This document shows, piece by piece, positions 23,552 through 34,644 of a stretch of DNA of 64,000 nt. The position numbers and the translations under genes were made by a program. The notes under the pieces are model-generated. The model worked only from the letters and a program-made list of their open reading frames with translations. It was not told where the DNA came from and did not search any database. Source of the DNA: Anoplopoma fimbria. Taxonomy: Eukaryota > Chordata > Actinopteri > Perciformes > Anoplopomatidae. Position 1 is the stretch's first letter. Each line of letters opens with the position of its first letter. The DNA lies in NCBI RefSeq assembly GCF_027596085.1, contig NC_072460.1:7957512-8021511 (forward strand). Reading direction: 5' to 3'.

Positions 23552-24345
23552 TGGCCTACCTAAACCTTGGCCAAAAAGACATTCTGGAGTGAGCAAAGCA
23601 CTTTACACCGTGTGGTAATAACGAGAGTCCCATCTGTCGGTGTGTTAAAACTTTAAACAGCAAAGCGGAATTGTGACCAAAAATGAGTGTTGTTTATTTC
23701 ACAAAGGTTAAAGGGAGCGTTCACCCCAAAGAGAAACTACATATTTCCTCCTAGCTTTTTTGCTATCCATCAGTCTAGATTGTTTTGGTGTGAGTTGCTG
23801 AGTGATGGAGATATCTGCTGTAGAGATGTCTGCCTTTCTCTACTATAATGGAACTATTTTCTCCATGAAACTGCTCCCAACCATGTCTGTGGATTATCTT
23901 GAGTAACCGGGTCAGGATTTCTGGAAAAAGACATCACTGTTGAGGTTATTAAATGTATTTTTGGCGCTTTGGGCACCACAAGCAGAGTGACATTTAGTCC
24001 CATTACACTGGAGAGAGGGCACACATTCCAACAGCTGATATCTCAAACACTCTGCAGTTCACACCAAAACAATCTAGATTGATGAACAGCACTACAGCTA
24101 AGAGGAAACTGTGCCTTTAACCATTGATCGTCAGATAGCTTCAGTATGACTGAGGCATGGTGGAGGTTTTGTGTCGACACATCGTAACACTGGCAGCGAT
24201 GTTTTTTATGTTACTAACATGAATTGCTCTAAGAGCATAAAAGTTTCAGTGAGCGGGTGTCTGTTGTTGATAATAGTTTAATAATTGAACATGTCCTGTG
24301 CCGTACTCAATGTAAATGTTCACATTGTCTTACTGAATAAATGTA
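23552..24345 (+). other. haus7: haus7 3' UTR
   Basis: Non-coding sequence after the haus7 stop, containing a TTAA-flanked MITE (23708-24120). An AATAAA at 24336-24341 is the likely polyadenylation signal. Confidence 0.55.
23708..24120. mobile_element. MITE with TTAA ends and internal inverted repeats
   Basis: A 413-bp element bounded by TTAAAGG and CCTTTAA. An internal inverted repeat pairs TCTAGATTGTTTTGGTGTGA (about 23772) with its near-exact complement (about 24057). TTAA at both ends fits piggyBac-type target use, although the superfamily is an inference. It has no coding capacity and sits in the haus7 3' UTR. Confidence 0.75.
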
Positions 24346-25141
24346 AATGTTAAACTTCAATTATATTTCCAACAGGTTTTATATTAAGTTTCATTTATCG
24401 TTTTCATCTTTCATTTTGTGATGTATCTTTTAGGGTTAGTAGTGATCAACTTAAAATGTCTCAGGTAGTTTATACAAAGAAAAAGCTAAACATTCACTGG
24501 TTCATGCTTCGCCCACATGAGGATCTCCTGAGCTGCTGTGTATCATATCAAATGGAACATCTTATGGATGGATACAACTAAATGACATTATATAAAGTGT
24601 AGTGTAGCGTATGTGCATTTTAATCCCAGTCTCCTTCACGCAGACACCTGGCCAGTCCTGTTGCTTCAATGCTACACGGGATTCAGTAGAAATGTAGCAC
24701 GCAGCCTTACTTTAAACCTGTCTCACGCGTGTGCACAACTCACCTGTGCGAGTCATCGTGTTTTAAATATTAAGGTCTTAGTGAAGACGTGTGTGTCTGA
24801 AGTAGTGAGCGTCCAACTGGAATAATGAGAGGTTTCTCTGTTTTTGTGTTGAGAGAAAAACTAGTTCAAGAAAACAACAGATGAATGATTGATGCACAAA
24901 TCAGTTTGTGGGTGAAGTGTTCATTTAATTAAACACATTGGCCTTCATTTAAAAAAAAAAAAAATAAAAAAAAGCCAAACCATCTGAGATGGAGACAAAA
25001 GCTTGAGGACTGCAGACATTTAAACAGCTTTTGACAAAAGGTGAAGCGAAGCTGGTGTCTTTTGCGAACCAAGACATATTTCCCTGCTTCTCTGTCTGAT
25101 TTAACAGAGTATTAACAGCAAACACAACAAATGAAGTAGGC
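24346..25141. other. Intergenic sequence up to the assembly gap
   Basis: No exon is recognised. AT-rich sequence with an A-rich run at 24951-24974. It ends at the N block. Confidence 0.5.
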
Positions 25142-25241
25142 NNNNNNNNNNNNNNNNNNNNNNNNNNNNNNNNNNNNNNNNNNNNNNNNNNNNNNNNNNN
25201 NNNNNNNNNNNNNNNNNNNNNNNNNNNNNNNNNNNNNNNNN
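25142..25241. other. Assembly gap, exactly 100 N
   Basis: A run of 100 N, typical of a scaffold join of unknown true length. Sequence directly right of it is the 3' flank of a receptor unit, so at least part of a further receptor copy is probably missing here. Confidence 0.98.
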
Positions 25242-27200
25242 TTATTGGCTATACAAAATCAATTTAATTGAATTGAATTGAATCTGGGGTGACAGTGGAT
25301 AGAGAAGTGGGAGAGAAGTGTGGTTCTTTTATCAGGATCCGCTGTATGATGCCTGGCTCTGCTAGTCCATATCAATGTCACAGATAGACTCCTGATGGGT
25401 GGTTGTGAATGAGAATTTTTTGATTGACAGTTTGTCATATTATCTGTTGATTTTATTTATTAATCTTGTTTTGTTGTTTTACTAACATTTTCAAAATAAA
25501 TAAATACAGACACTATGAAACAAAATGGTTGTCACTAGCCACTCATATTTATCATCCCATTAGTTTATGACTGTATGAAGATAATTGATAAATCTGTAAT
25601 AGCTAGGTGTTAGGATGGCCACGTAGCGGCCGGAGTTTAAAAGTAGGAGGCTTGACACAGAGGTTATGTGCAGACCAGCCAGGTGTTTCTTCCACCAACA
25701 ATTAACAAAGAAACATGAAACATCTCCTCAAACAATGGCGTCGGGGCAGCATGTGGTCCTGGCAGCAACACTGCTGGGTGATTACTGGCAGCCTTATATA
25801 GCATGCCCCTGACAAGGACCTCAACCTCACCACTGTATAGGTAACTCTGATAGAGAACGTTGTATCAGTTACAAAACAGGAGAGTAGTCTGACACTCGTA
25901 GCTGTGATGTTCAAACAAATGATTTCATAGTTAACTAAAGATTCTACGTGACCGTCTTCTTCAGGGTAATGGAGAGCACTTTCATCTTCCTGTGGTCAGC
26001 ACCTCTACCACACTGGTGTGTGTTCCTCCTCTCTCATCCAAAAAACAGGAACAGGCGAACATCTGATGCTCCAATGTCTCGACATACACAACGGATGTCA
26101 GCAGTGAAAATGGGGGGGACATGGAAAGTGGTATCAATAAAATGGAGCATGAGGATTACAGGGATGTTGGGGTGTTTTCCCTTTGTATTGATGCTGTTTT
26201 TCTAGAAAGATTTTCCTTTAAGTTGCAGGCTTCCTCAGAGGTCAATTCTCAGACCATTTTTTCTTTTTTCTTTTTTTACAAATGCTCTCCTCAGGGCCCT
26301 TAATCTGTCAATTTGGTTGTGTTTTATCATTGCTACTCTGATGATACACAACTCACATACACTGTGACCATCACATCACAGTTAAACTGAGGTTTTGGTT
26401 TTCGCCCCAGACCAGCGCCCTACTAACATCCTCCAACACCTATAGATTAATTGGCCACTAATGGAAAACCTTTTGCAAAAAAACTTGGTGTCCCTTTGAC
26501 TAACAGCAAAAATTGGATTAATACGTCGACAGACAGTTCAGTCAAGACAGACTCCTCACCGGAGGAATTTTGCAAAAGAAATGTGCCCACTGTTATCTTT
26601 CCAGCAGTTTGACATGGTTATCCATGATTTGGTGTCAGCCCACTTGGACCACTGTAATGCTCTTTGTTCCTGTCTTAATCATGGCAGTTAGTCCAAAAAG
26701 ACTTCAGCAAGACTACTTACCAAGACCTCATATTGCTCTCACATCACAGTTCTGGTCTCACTTCACTGGCTCCCAATTAAATGAAGGATCCATTTCAAGA
26801 TCTTCCTCTTCATCTACAAGGCTTTGAATAGTTGCTCCTTAATGTATGAGTAATCTACACAGGTCATATAGCTCTGCTCGGCGCCTCAGGTCCTCTGAAC
26901 TAAGGCCTCGTTCAAGACAGAAAACTTGAGGGGACTGTCTGTCTTCTGTCCTGTTTCTCAGACTGTGGAGCAGTGCTCCCTGGGAGTCAGGTCACCAGAC
27001 TCTGTTGGGTGTAAATCACAGCTGAAGACCGGTCTGTTTTCTAAGTGTTTTTGTGCTTTAGTCATTTACTCTTTTTTTTTTTTTGTGCTGGGTTTTTCCT
27101 TTTGTTTTGTTTTTATGGTGTTTTTTTCTCCTGTTTGTGTTGCACCCAAATTTGGTTCTTACTTTCTTCAAATATCTAAGCTTCTAAGTTAACTCCCTCC
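25242..27200. repeat. Spacer type 1 before receptor copy A (duplicated before copy D)
   Basis: Starts with receptor 3' flank (GGGGTGACAGTGGATAG). A block with GGATGGCCACGTAGCGGCCG at about 25615 follows, then a TATATAGCATGCCCCTGAC stretch and a degraded LINE 3' end. The same order recurs at 54730-57620. Relative to that copy, about 840 bp is missing at the GGTAACTCTG site (about 25843). Confidence 0.85.
26540..27060 (+). mobile_element. Degraded L2-like LINE 3' end (reverse-transcriptase C-terminal part)
   Basis: In-frame fragments typical of the C-terminal part of fish L2/CR1-type LINE ORF2 are readable: VIHDLVSAHLDHCNALCSCL, SLHWLPIK, RIHFKIFLFIYKALNS, QLKTGLFSK. They are separated by stops and frameshifts, so this is a dead remnant. 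A near-identical copy lies at 56900-57420. Confidence 0.75.
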
Positions 27201-27226
27201 ACCAGGTGGCATTAGTGATGCAGCAG

Positions 27227-27500
27227 TGATGCAAAGCCAACAGAGGTATGTCGGCCCCATATGTTAATGTTGTTTACAACATGTAGATGTCTCAAACAGG
27301 CTGCACCATTTTATTCAAAACGTTTTAACATCTTATTTAATGTGTCTTCTTTTTCTTCACCAATGTTTCAATAATTTATTTCTATTTGTCACGTGAAATC
27401 TCTCCAGTGAAACTCAATCTAGTACATCATTCACAATAAAACACAGCCTCTTTTTTTCCCCCCAGCGTCCTTGGACATCTGACAGCATGGCTCCATCCTG
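27227..27500 (+). pseudogene. 3'-end fragment of a TNFRSF14-like receptor copy
   Basis: AGGTATGTCGGCCCCATATG and the following about 200 bp match the exon 7 donor, last intron and exon 8 start of copies A-D (compare 33590-33800). No upstream receptor exons precede it; instead the LINE-bearing spacer does. It joins the CTTTAGCAGACTCC sequence that elsewhere follows the hAT element. It is a recombination remnant. Confidence 0.8.
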
Positions 27501-27544
27501 TTTTTATATCCGGTCCTATCCTCACTCTTGGTCGTGGAGCAGAG

Positions 27545-29456
27545 CGCTTTAGCAGACTCCTTAGTCTCCATACCTGGCTACAATCCACCTGCAGGACCCA
27601 CAGCGTGGGTTTTATTGACAATTTTAACCTGTTCTGGGATCATGCCTCTCTGTTTCAAAGAGACAGGACTCCAAACTCCAAACAAGAGGGGCAGCCACAT
27701 GCTTTCGGCCAATCTGCAGCATACGGTGCAGCAGTCGTCCACATGACTGGTATCATTTACTAACACCCAGCAGACAGATCCCCGTCTTCCTCTTCCTCCT
27801 CATCACAACCGCAGCACATGGAGTCCCATGAGCTCCCCCAACAGGCATGGCATCTGAGGCTTGCTATGAGCACAAACTGCCTGATAATGTTTTGCAGCTA
27901 TTTGGCACATCAGCTGCTTACTCATTTAAGTCAGCCCCCTCAGTTGCTGAACCTGCCATAGAAAGCCTTGACCAAAATTAAGATGACCTACTCTGTCTGT
28001 GAGCCAGCAAAAAAAACAAAAACAATGAACCTGAATTAGGGCCAGACTAGTTACCATCATTTTCTCACATTGCCATTGACAGTTTTTTCTATTGTCTCTT
28101 TTTGGTCCATTGAGATTGTTAATGTTGTAAAGTTAAAACCGTCTATACAATTATTATTTTTTAAATGTTATAGTTATGGCAAAAAATGTTCATGTTTTAC
28201 TGTGACTTGTTATAGACTCCTAAGTGGAGCATAAGGTTAGAAACTAAACCAAACTTAAGAACCTCTTAAGTAACTCTGCCAGAGTGTCGCTTTTGGGTCA
28301 CTTTGCCGGTCCCAAGCCCGGATGAAGGAGGAGGGTTGGACGTAGCGCTAGCAATTCCACCCCACATAACAGTCTTTTGATTAAATTTGATATTCTAACA
28401 TTTAACAATACAGAACAAAATTGATTGATGTAATGTGGGTCTATACAAAGCATTAAAGGCATGAAGTTATTTTAAGAAGTGATGGCCTATTTCAATGGCA
28501 AAATAAAAAAATAAAAAACAACATCTACATAAGAAAGTTCATTTGTAGTTCTAAACATATTTAGGGTGTTTTTTTTACTCACTCTTTAAGCTGTGTCCCA
28601 ATCCAGCGGCTGCATCCTTCAGAGGGTGTATTTGTAGACCGATTACGTCACAGCGGCCGCGACGGGGCTGTCCCATTCCGAAGACTCCTCCTAATGCGGC
28701 CGATGAATGCAGCCTACTTTTACCAGATTGGGAGGATACAACTGATGGAGCCTTCACGGCCCAAGATGCATTGCGTGCCGGTGAAGTTGATTGTTTTTTT
28801 GACATGGAGACTAGAGGACCAGCAACGGGAGACAAGGGACCTGATCAGATCACACTGATGTTAAAATGATCGGTTCATTTACGTGACGCCATTAACTAAC
28901 CAGCTGATGCTATTTATAGCAGCTCGTCCATTTTAATCTTCTAACCTAGCTTTACCTCTATTTTATCAGTTTTTTTTTTTTTTTAACTGTCTCTTGTTTG
29001 CACTATACTCTATGCTGCTGTAATCCTGTAAATGTCCCCGCTGCGGGACTAATAAAGGATTATCTTGTTTTATTTTATGACAACCGATTGGGACATGTCT
29101 CATCACGTTCATGTCCCCGCCGGAGCGTTGCATCACGTTCACCGGAGCGTTGCTCTTATTTTGAAGTCGCTCTTACCGTAATGTCTGGTGTATACACGAA
29201 CAGCACTACAACGTGAGGGCTGGCTTGACCGCAGTAGCGCACGGAGCAATTCAGGTTACAAGTCCCGCCTGCTGCGACTTTTGAGCCTTTGGGGAACCGA
29301 CCTTTCTGGTATTTTGGGGATTTCCTGAAAACACTCGCTACTGCTAAGCTAAGCTAACTAAACTAAACTAAACCTAGTTGTTTGCTTTGACTATCACCAG
29401 AAAATGGCACTATTGTCGCCAGAACGTAACGAGACGCTGTTCTAGAATGTGTCATC
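27545..29456. repeat. 5' flank of receptor copy A (shared with B, partly C and D)
   Basis: Nearly the same sequence precedes copy B (36610-38540) and, with an internal truncation, copy C (45697-47089). It contains a MITE-like stretch with CAATCCAGCGGCTGCATCCT and CTCCTCCTAATGCGGCC (about 28600-28760), a motif of fish hAT-type non-autonomous repeats. A short LINE-like tail (GTAAATGTCCCCGCTGCGGG, about 29028) also lies here. No gene is seen apart from the upstream ORFs next to the receptor start. Confidence 0.7.
29404..29456 (+). promoter_or_regulatory. Upstream ORFs before receptor copy A start
   Basis: ATG at 29404 opens a 13-codon ORF ending TAG at 29443-29445. A second ATG at 29447, only 10 bases before the main start and out of frame, lies in a similarly moderate Kozak context (A at -3). 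The main ATG (29457) was preferred because it yields a hydrophobic leader and the frame of exon 2. Confidence 0.6.
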
Positions 29457-30767
29457 ATGTTTCCGACGCTGACTGTCTTTGGTGAGTATCTTACAGCAGC
29501 CTTTAACCCTCACACACACGGAAATAAAGTAACGTCACGTTTTGTTCAATAGGCTTTGTCGCCATGTTCATGACTCCAGGACTCTGCTGTTCATCTAAAG
29601 AATATCAGACAAGAGATGGACAATGTTGTCCGATGTGCCACGAAGGTAATTCTGAGTATAGGCCTGTGTTGTTTGTGACTATGTACTACTGTGAAGAAGA
29701 GCAACATGGCGAAGTGAAAGCAAAAGTCACCTCATTAAAACACAAATGGATCAATACATTAATAAATGAAACGAAATGAATACCACATGAAACATATTAC
29801 ATTTAAAGAATAATACTGCATGCAAATTGTATTCCAAGAAAAAATGTAATGAAATTGAAAAACTTCCTCTTAATGAACTGGTTTTGGTAATAGTTGGGAC
29901 AATAAGCCGACTCCTTTTAATTCTAACCTGGTTTTAGAGGGAAGATATCTTCTATTAAAGGGCTTTACATTTTAAATTCTACATCAGAATGTCCAGATAT
30001 TCTCTGAGCTACACTCTGACATGTAATTAATCTGAAGGAAATTAGTTTGTAACTATTTATTTTTAAATATAATCTAAAATACGAGGGAAGTTTGCTCATG
30101 AATGAGATTTTAAAGAGCTTTAATTCTGAAATTCTACATCTGAATGTCCCACTTTCTTTCTGAGTGGTCTGCTATTAGTCTGAAGTGAAATTAGTCTAAT
30201 CTGATATTCTTTCCTTTTAAATCTAATCTCGTATTACAGGTAAATAGGCTCATGAATAGGATTGCATAGGGCTTTAATTTTCAGAATGTCCCGATATTGG
30301 AAGAGGTACCTTACGGATTGTTCTGCTATCATTATTAAGCGATATTAGTTGGTGACATGGGCAATATATTTTCGATATTATGTTGTTACTGGTAAGTTTC
30401 TTTATACGTTCGCTAACATTTAATGTCTTTACACTTTTCATTACTAGTTAAAGTTAATTTGAGACAGCTCTTTTTTATGTTTTTTATTTCATAGTTATAA
30501 TTAATTTTGTAACTTGTACAACATATGACACTGAAGAGGTTGAAAATGTCATACCAATAAGACGGACCACAGTCTAATGATTATGGGCCTGCTATGTGTC
30601 CAAGAGGAACAGAAACAGACAACGAGGATTAGAGGAAGTCACAGTCATCAGAGAGACGTTGTGTGAGGAGAGCCAGTATCTGGCATCGGCATTACACAGG
30701 TTTTTGTTCTCAGAGCCTTCATACAGAGAGTCAATAGCAGAGGTAAACACCAGGCTCTGTAATACCA

Positions 30768-30830
<63 letters not shown>

Positions 30831-33589
30831 GCAAGAGTCTTGACATTGATCGCAGTTCTCAGTATATTAGTGACTAAAGCCTGATACATTATTAATTTCT
30901 TTAGTATAAAGTCAGATCAAAATAATGTTGATAAAAACATTTTAAACACAGCAACAGATATTTGCAAGTTAAAGTTACTCTAATGTACTGTGACGTCACA
31001 AGTGCGGGTGGGGTGGGGTGGTGCAAGGGAGTGAACACAAAAACAGGCAAAAAGCAAAAGGTCCTCAGAAAAAGCGAAGTTTTATTCTTTTATAATTTAA
31101 CAACTTGGGTAGTTCTGTTATCCAAACAAAAATACAAAACAACAAAAAGCGTCCAAGTGGAGATAACAGTTTGTTAAACTGAATAACGTTAGAAATAAAA
31201 GTCAACTTAGAGTGTCCTCGGTTTCACTGGCTACCGGGCCTTCTTCCTTTTAGTTCTTGAAAATTGAAAACACAGCAACAGATATTTGCAAGTTAAATGT
31301 ATTATAATGTACTAGGTGTTTGAGAATAATGGTTATTTCCCATCATGCCTTGATGCTAAATGAGTGTTGAATGTGTGTTTTTGTCTTAAACAGGTACAGT
31401 TGTTCGAAAAGACTGCACTCGTCAGACAGGGACACGGTGCAGCCCCTGTGGGAACGGGACATTTATGAACAGACCCAATGGCCTGAATAAATGTAACCCC
31501 TGCACCCCATGTGACCAAGGTATGACCATAAAGAACTGATTAACACTCCTGTCTTTCACTCTAGTCAAAAACCTTATTCAGTTTAAATATGACAAAACTG
31601 CTATATGGAAAATCTTTGAATCGAAACACAATTTAAAATTATACAACTAATTGCAGTAAAAAAGTATAGATAATAATAATTGTGTTGTAGCAGGTATGTG
31701 CTTTATTTATATGGAGCCTTGAATTCACCACCAGGGAAATACAGATCTGTACAGTGATTATTGTCAATAATATATTTTATGGACCACAAAAAAAGTTATT
31801 ATAAATATAAAATTAAAACTGAATGTGTTTCTAATGTTTGTATGTGTTTAAAATAAAACAGTGAATGTACCAATGTATGATTTTATTTCCATAAACTGTC
31901 TCTTATGTTGAATAATTGAATTCCATAATGTAATTGCAAAATGACATGCTTTTAAATGTAACCTTTTGTTATCGCAATTACTTAAATGTCTTTCATATTT
32001 CATCTCGCATTTTAATTCACTGCGCTAACACTCAGTTTCAATTTTGTGATTGATTTCCTTTAAGAAAGTTCTTTTCATTTTAACATGTGTAAGTGAGTGA
32101 GCTCCTAAAAAGTCATTTCAACCCACAGAGCAGCTAAAGGAGCTCTAATTGGCCAGCTCCGATGTGTATCTCAGGTAGTTTGGCCAATCAGAGAGGGTGC
32201 GGCTCTGTGGGTCAGATTTCATTCCATTTGTCCGTAGCAGTCCACCAAGTAGCACATAATCACATTATTTCATTAATTACTAAAGGTCCAGTGTGTAGCA
32301 TTTAAGGTGATCTATTTTATGAAATGGAATATAATGTAAAAATAAATATATATTTCTTTAGTGAATCATCACATTTAAATGAGGATCATGTTTTTGTTAG
32401 CTTATGGAGTCAGCTATGCTGCACCGCCATGTCTCTACAGTAGCCCAGACAGACCAAACACTGGCTCTAGTACCATTTATAAATGTTTGTTTAATAATAA
32501 TATCATGTCTATCATTCTGTTGGCTTTTAGGTAACGGTCTCTTTGCCAAACAGGGCTGCACAGCAGCAACAGACACAGTCTGTGATGTTGTAAATGGATA
32601 TTTCTGCAAGGCCTTGATGGATGAGTCAGGATGTAGTTCTGCAGAAAAACATACGCAGTGTGGACCCGGTCACAGGATAAAAGCACCTGGTAAGAAAATC
32701 TCCAGTCTGACATTGAGTACGTTTACATGCACACTTCTGTCCTAACAGTAACACAACACATGGTGTAGCTGGTTATTCAGCTCCATGTAAACACGGTGCT
32801 TTTAGCATGCAGACCATCATTACATTGAGTATCACCATATGTTCTACTACGATATGGAGGATCAGCTGCAGTAAACAGAAACCTCTTCCAGTTTCTTTAC
32901 TTTATACATCATACACCCTGATCATAGCTGGGATACTAGTGTGCATGAGAAATCCCTCAGTGATAACACACAGTCTGATAACTGATGGATGTTCACTGGA
33001 TGTTGGGTTCCTGTGTAATTAATCTAACCTTTGTCTGTTTCTCTAAGGAACCAGCAGAACAGACACAGTGTGTGAAAGCTGTCCGTCCGGCTATTTTTCA
33101 CTTGATGGTGTGAATTGTACAGTTTGGACTCTGTAAGTATTTGTCTGTTAAAGGAGGGTTTGTTCTGCCCTGTGGCACAAAATGACCACTATATTTATTC
33201 ATGCATATCTGTTTTTTTTGTGATGAGTAGTTGAGTTTAATGGCTTCAAATATGTTCAAATATTCTCTTTTCTGACAGTTGCTCACAAACCCAAATAAAG
33301 ATCAAAGAAGGAAACATGACCAGTGATGTCATCTGTGAAGCTGTTACAAGACACCATTACTTTCAGTATAGCTGCATCAATACTATTCACATTAACAGTT
33401 GCTGGGCTTGGGATCAAAGGGATCAAAGGTTTGTGCTTGTTCTGCATCCCTCATTTGACTGGTTTATATTTTACATAATTTCTCTCATTTGCTTCTGTTC
33501 ATCGCCTTCAATTGGAGGTCGCTAATGGTTTTTAGCTGATACGTTTCTTTTCTTTGTATTTCAGGCGGACAATCATCAATAAAAAATGA
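29457..33589 (+). CDS. TNFRSF14 (HVEM)-like receptor, copy A, frameshifted before the membrane segment
   Basis: TNF-receptor-superfamily protein; HVEM-type receptors bind LIGHT/BTLA-class ligands. Exons: 29457-29481, 29553-29645, 31394-31519, 32531-32689, 33048-33132, 33279-33428, 33565-33589 (stop); all GT-AG, 220 residues. A hydrophobic leader MFPTLTVFGFVAMFM is followed by cysteine-rich repeats (CCPMCHEG, TRCSPCGNGTF, CNPCTPCDQG, GCTAATDTVC, DTVCESCPSGYFS). The order and spacing resemble human HVEM; CD40 is a less likely alternative. Compared with C and D, exon 6 has one extra base (TTTCAGTATAGC against TTTCTTATAGC). The frame shifts at the membrane segment to HHYFQYSCINTIHINSCWAW and ends RRTIINKK, with no hydrophobic stretch. 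Predicted product: a soluble decoy, or a pseudogene. No death domain is seen in any copy. Confidence 0.83.
30592..30770 (-). pseudogene. Antisense exon-like ORF in intron 2 of copy A (decayed)
   Basis: The minus strand reads SLVFTSAIDSLYEGSENKNL and CNADARYWLSSHNVSLMTV, then diverges to a short tail and stop. The intact form is in copy D (59748-59972). Family not recognised. Confidence 0.5.
30768..30830. repeat. CA microsatellite in intron 2 of copy A
   Basis: About 30 CA units directly beside the antisense exon-like ORF. The same site holds a CA repeat in B (40052-40110) and D (59984-60081), and CGCA/CAAA repeats in C (48915-48990). Confidence 0.95.
30945..31313. repeat. Intron 2 insertion in copy A between direct repeats
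   Basis: ACAGCAACAGATATTTGCAA occurs twice, near 30950 and near 31270, with about 270 bp of extra sequence between that B and C lack. No ORF is supported in it. Confidence 0.6.
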
Positions 33590-34458
33590 GGTATGTCGGC
33601 TCCATATGTTAATGCTGTTTACAACATGTAGATGTCTAAAACAGGCTGCACCATTTAATTCAAAACGTTTCAATCATTTATTTCTATTTGTCATGTGAAA
33701 TCTCTCCAGTGAAATTCAATCTAGTCGGCAAAACACATCATTCACAATAACACACAGCCTCTTTTTTTCCCCACCAGATTCCTCGGACATCTGACAGCAT
33801 GGCTTCATCTGGATCTCCAGAATCCAAGGACAGAGGACATCTGGGGTGACAGTGGATAGGGCGACTGTCGCTCAGTGTTAGAGAAGTGTGGTCCTTTTAT
33901 CGGGATCTGCTGTTCGATGCCTGGCTCTGCTAGTCCATATCAATGTGTCTTTGGGCTTCGCCAGCAGTGTATGAATGAATGTGTTTGAATGTCAGATAGA
34001 CTACTGATGACAATTTCTTTTTTGACAATTACTCACATTATCTGTTGATTATTTGTTATTCTTGTTTTGTTGTTTTACTACATTACATTACATTACAGTC
34101 ATTTAGCAAACGCTTTTATCCAAACGACTTGCAATAAGAACTAACATTTTCTAAATAAATAAATATTTTCTATGAACACTATGAAAGAAAATGGTTGTCA
34201 CTAGCCCCTCATTTATCATCCCATTAGTTTATGACTGTATGAAGATAATTGTTAAATCTGTAATAGCTAGGTGTTAGGATGGCCACGTAGCGGCCGGAGT
34301 TTAAAAGTAGGAGGCTTGACACAGAGGTTATGTGCAGACCAGCCAGGTGTTTCTTCCACCAACAATTAACAAAGAAACATGAAACATCTCCTCAAACAAT
34401 GGCGTCGGGGCAGCATGTGGTCCTGGCAGCAACACTGCTGGGTGATTACTGGCAGCCT

Positions 34459-34640
34459 TACAGGTGCATCTCAGTAAATTAGAATATCATGGAAAAGTTT
34501 GTTTATTTCGATAATTCAATTCAAAAAGTGAAACTCATATATTATATAGATTCATTACACACAGAGTGAAATATTTCAAAGGTTTATTTCTTTTAATTTT
34601 GATGATTATGGCTTACAGCTAATGAAAACAAAAAATTAGG
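34459..34640. repeat. Interspersed repeat with TGCATCTCAGTAAATTAGAA
   Basis: Begins CAGGTGCATCTCAGTAAATT and ends ATCTCAGAAAATCG. I recognise this type as a widespread vertebrate interspersed repeat but cannot name its family. An essentially identical copy is at 43545-43738, in the same position before the hAT element. Confidence 0.65.
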
Positions 34641-34644
34641 TATC

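Noticed and set aside
32404..32745. Open frame starting MESAMLHRHV upstream of receptor exon 4
   Set aside because: It merely reads intron 3 into exon 4 and on into intron 4; the splice sites at 32530 and 32690 and the conserved frame define the exon.
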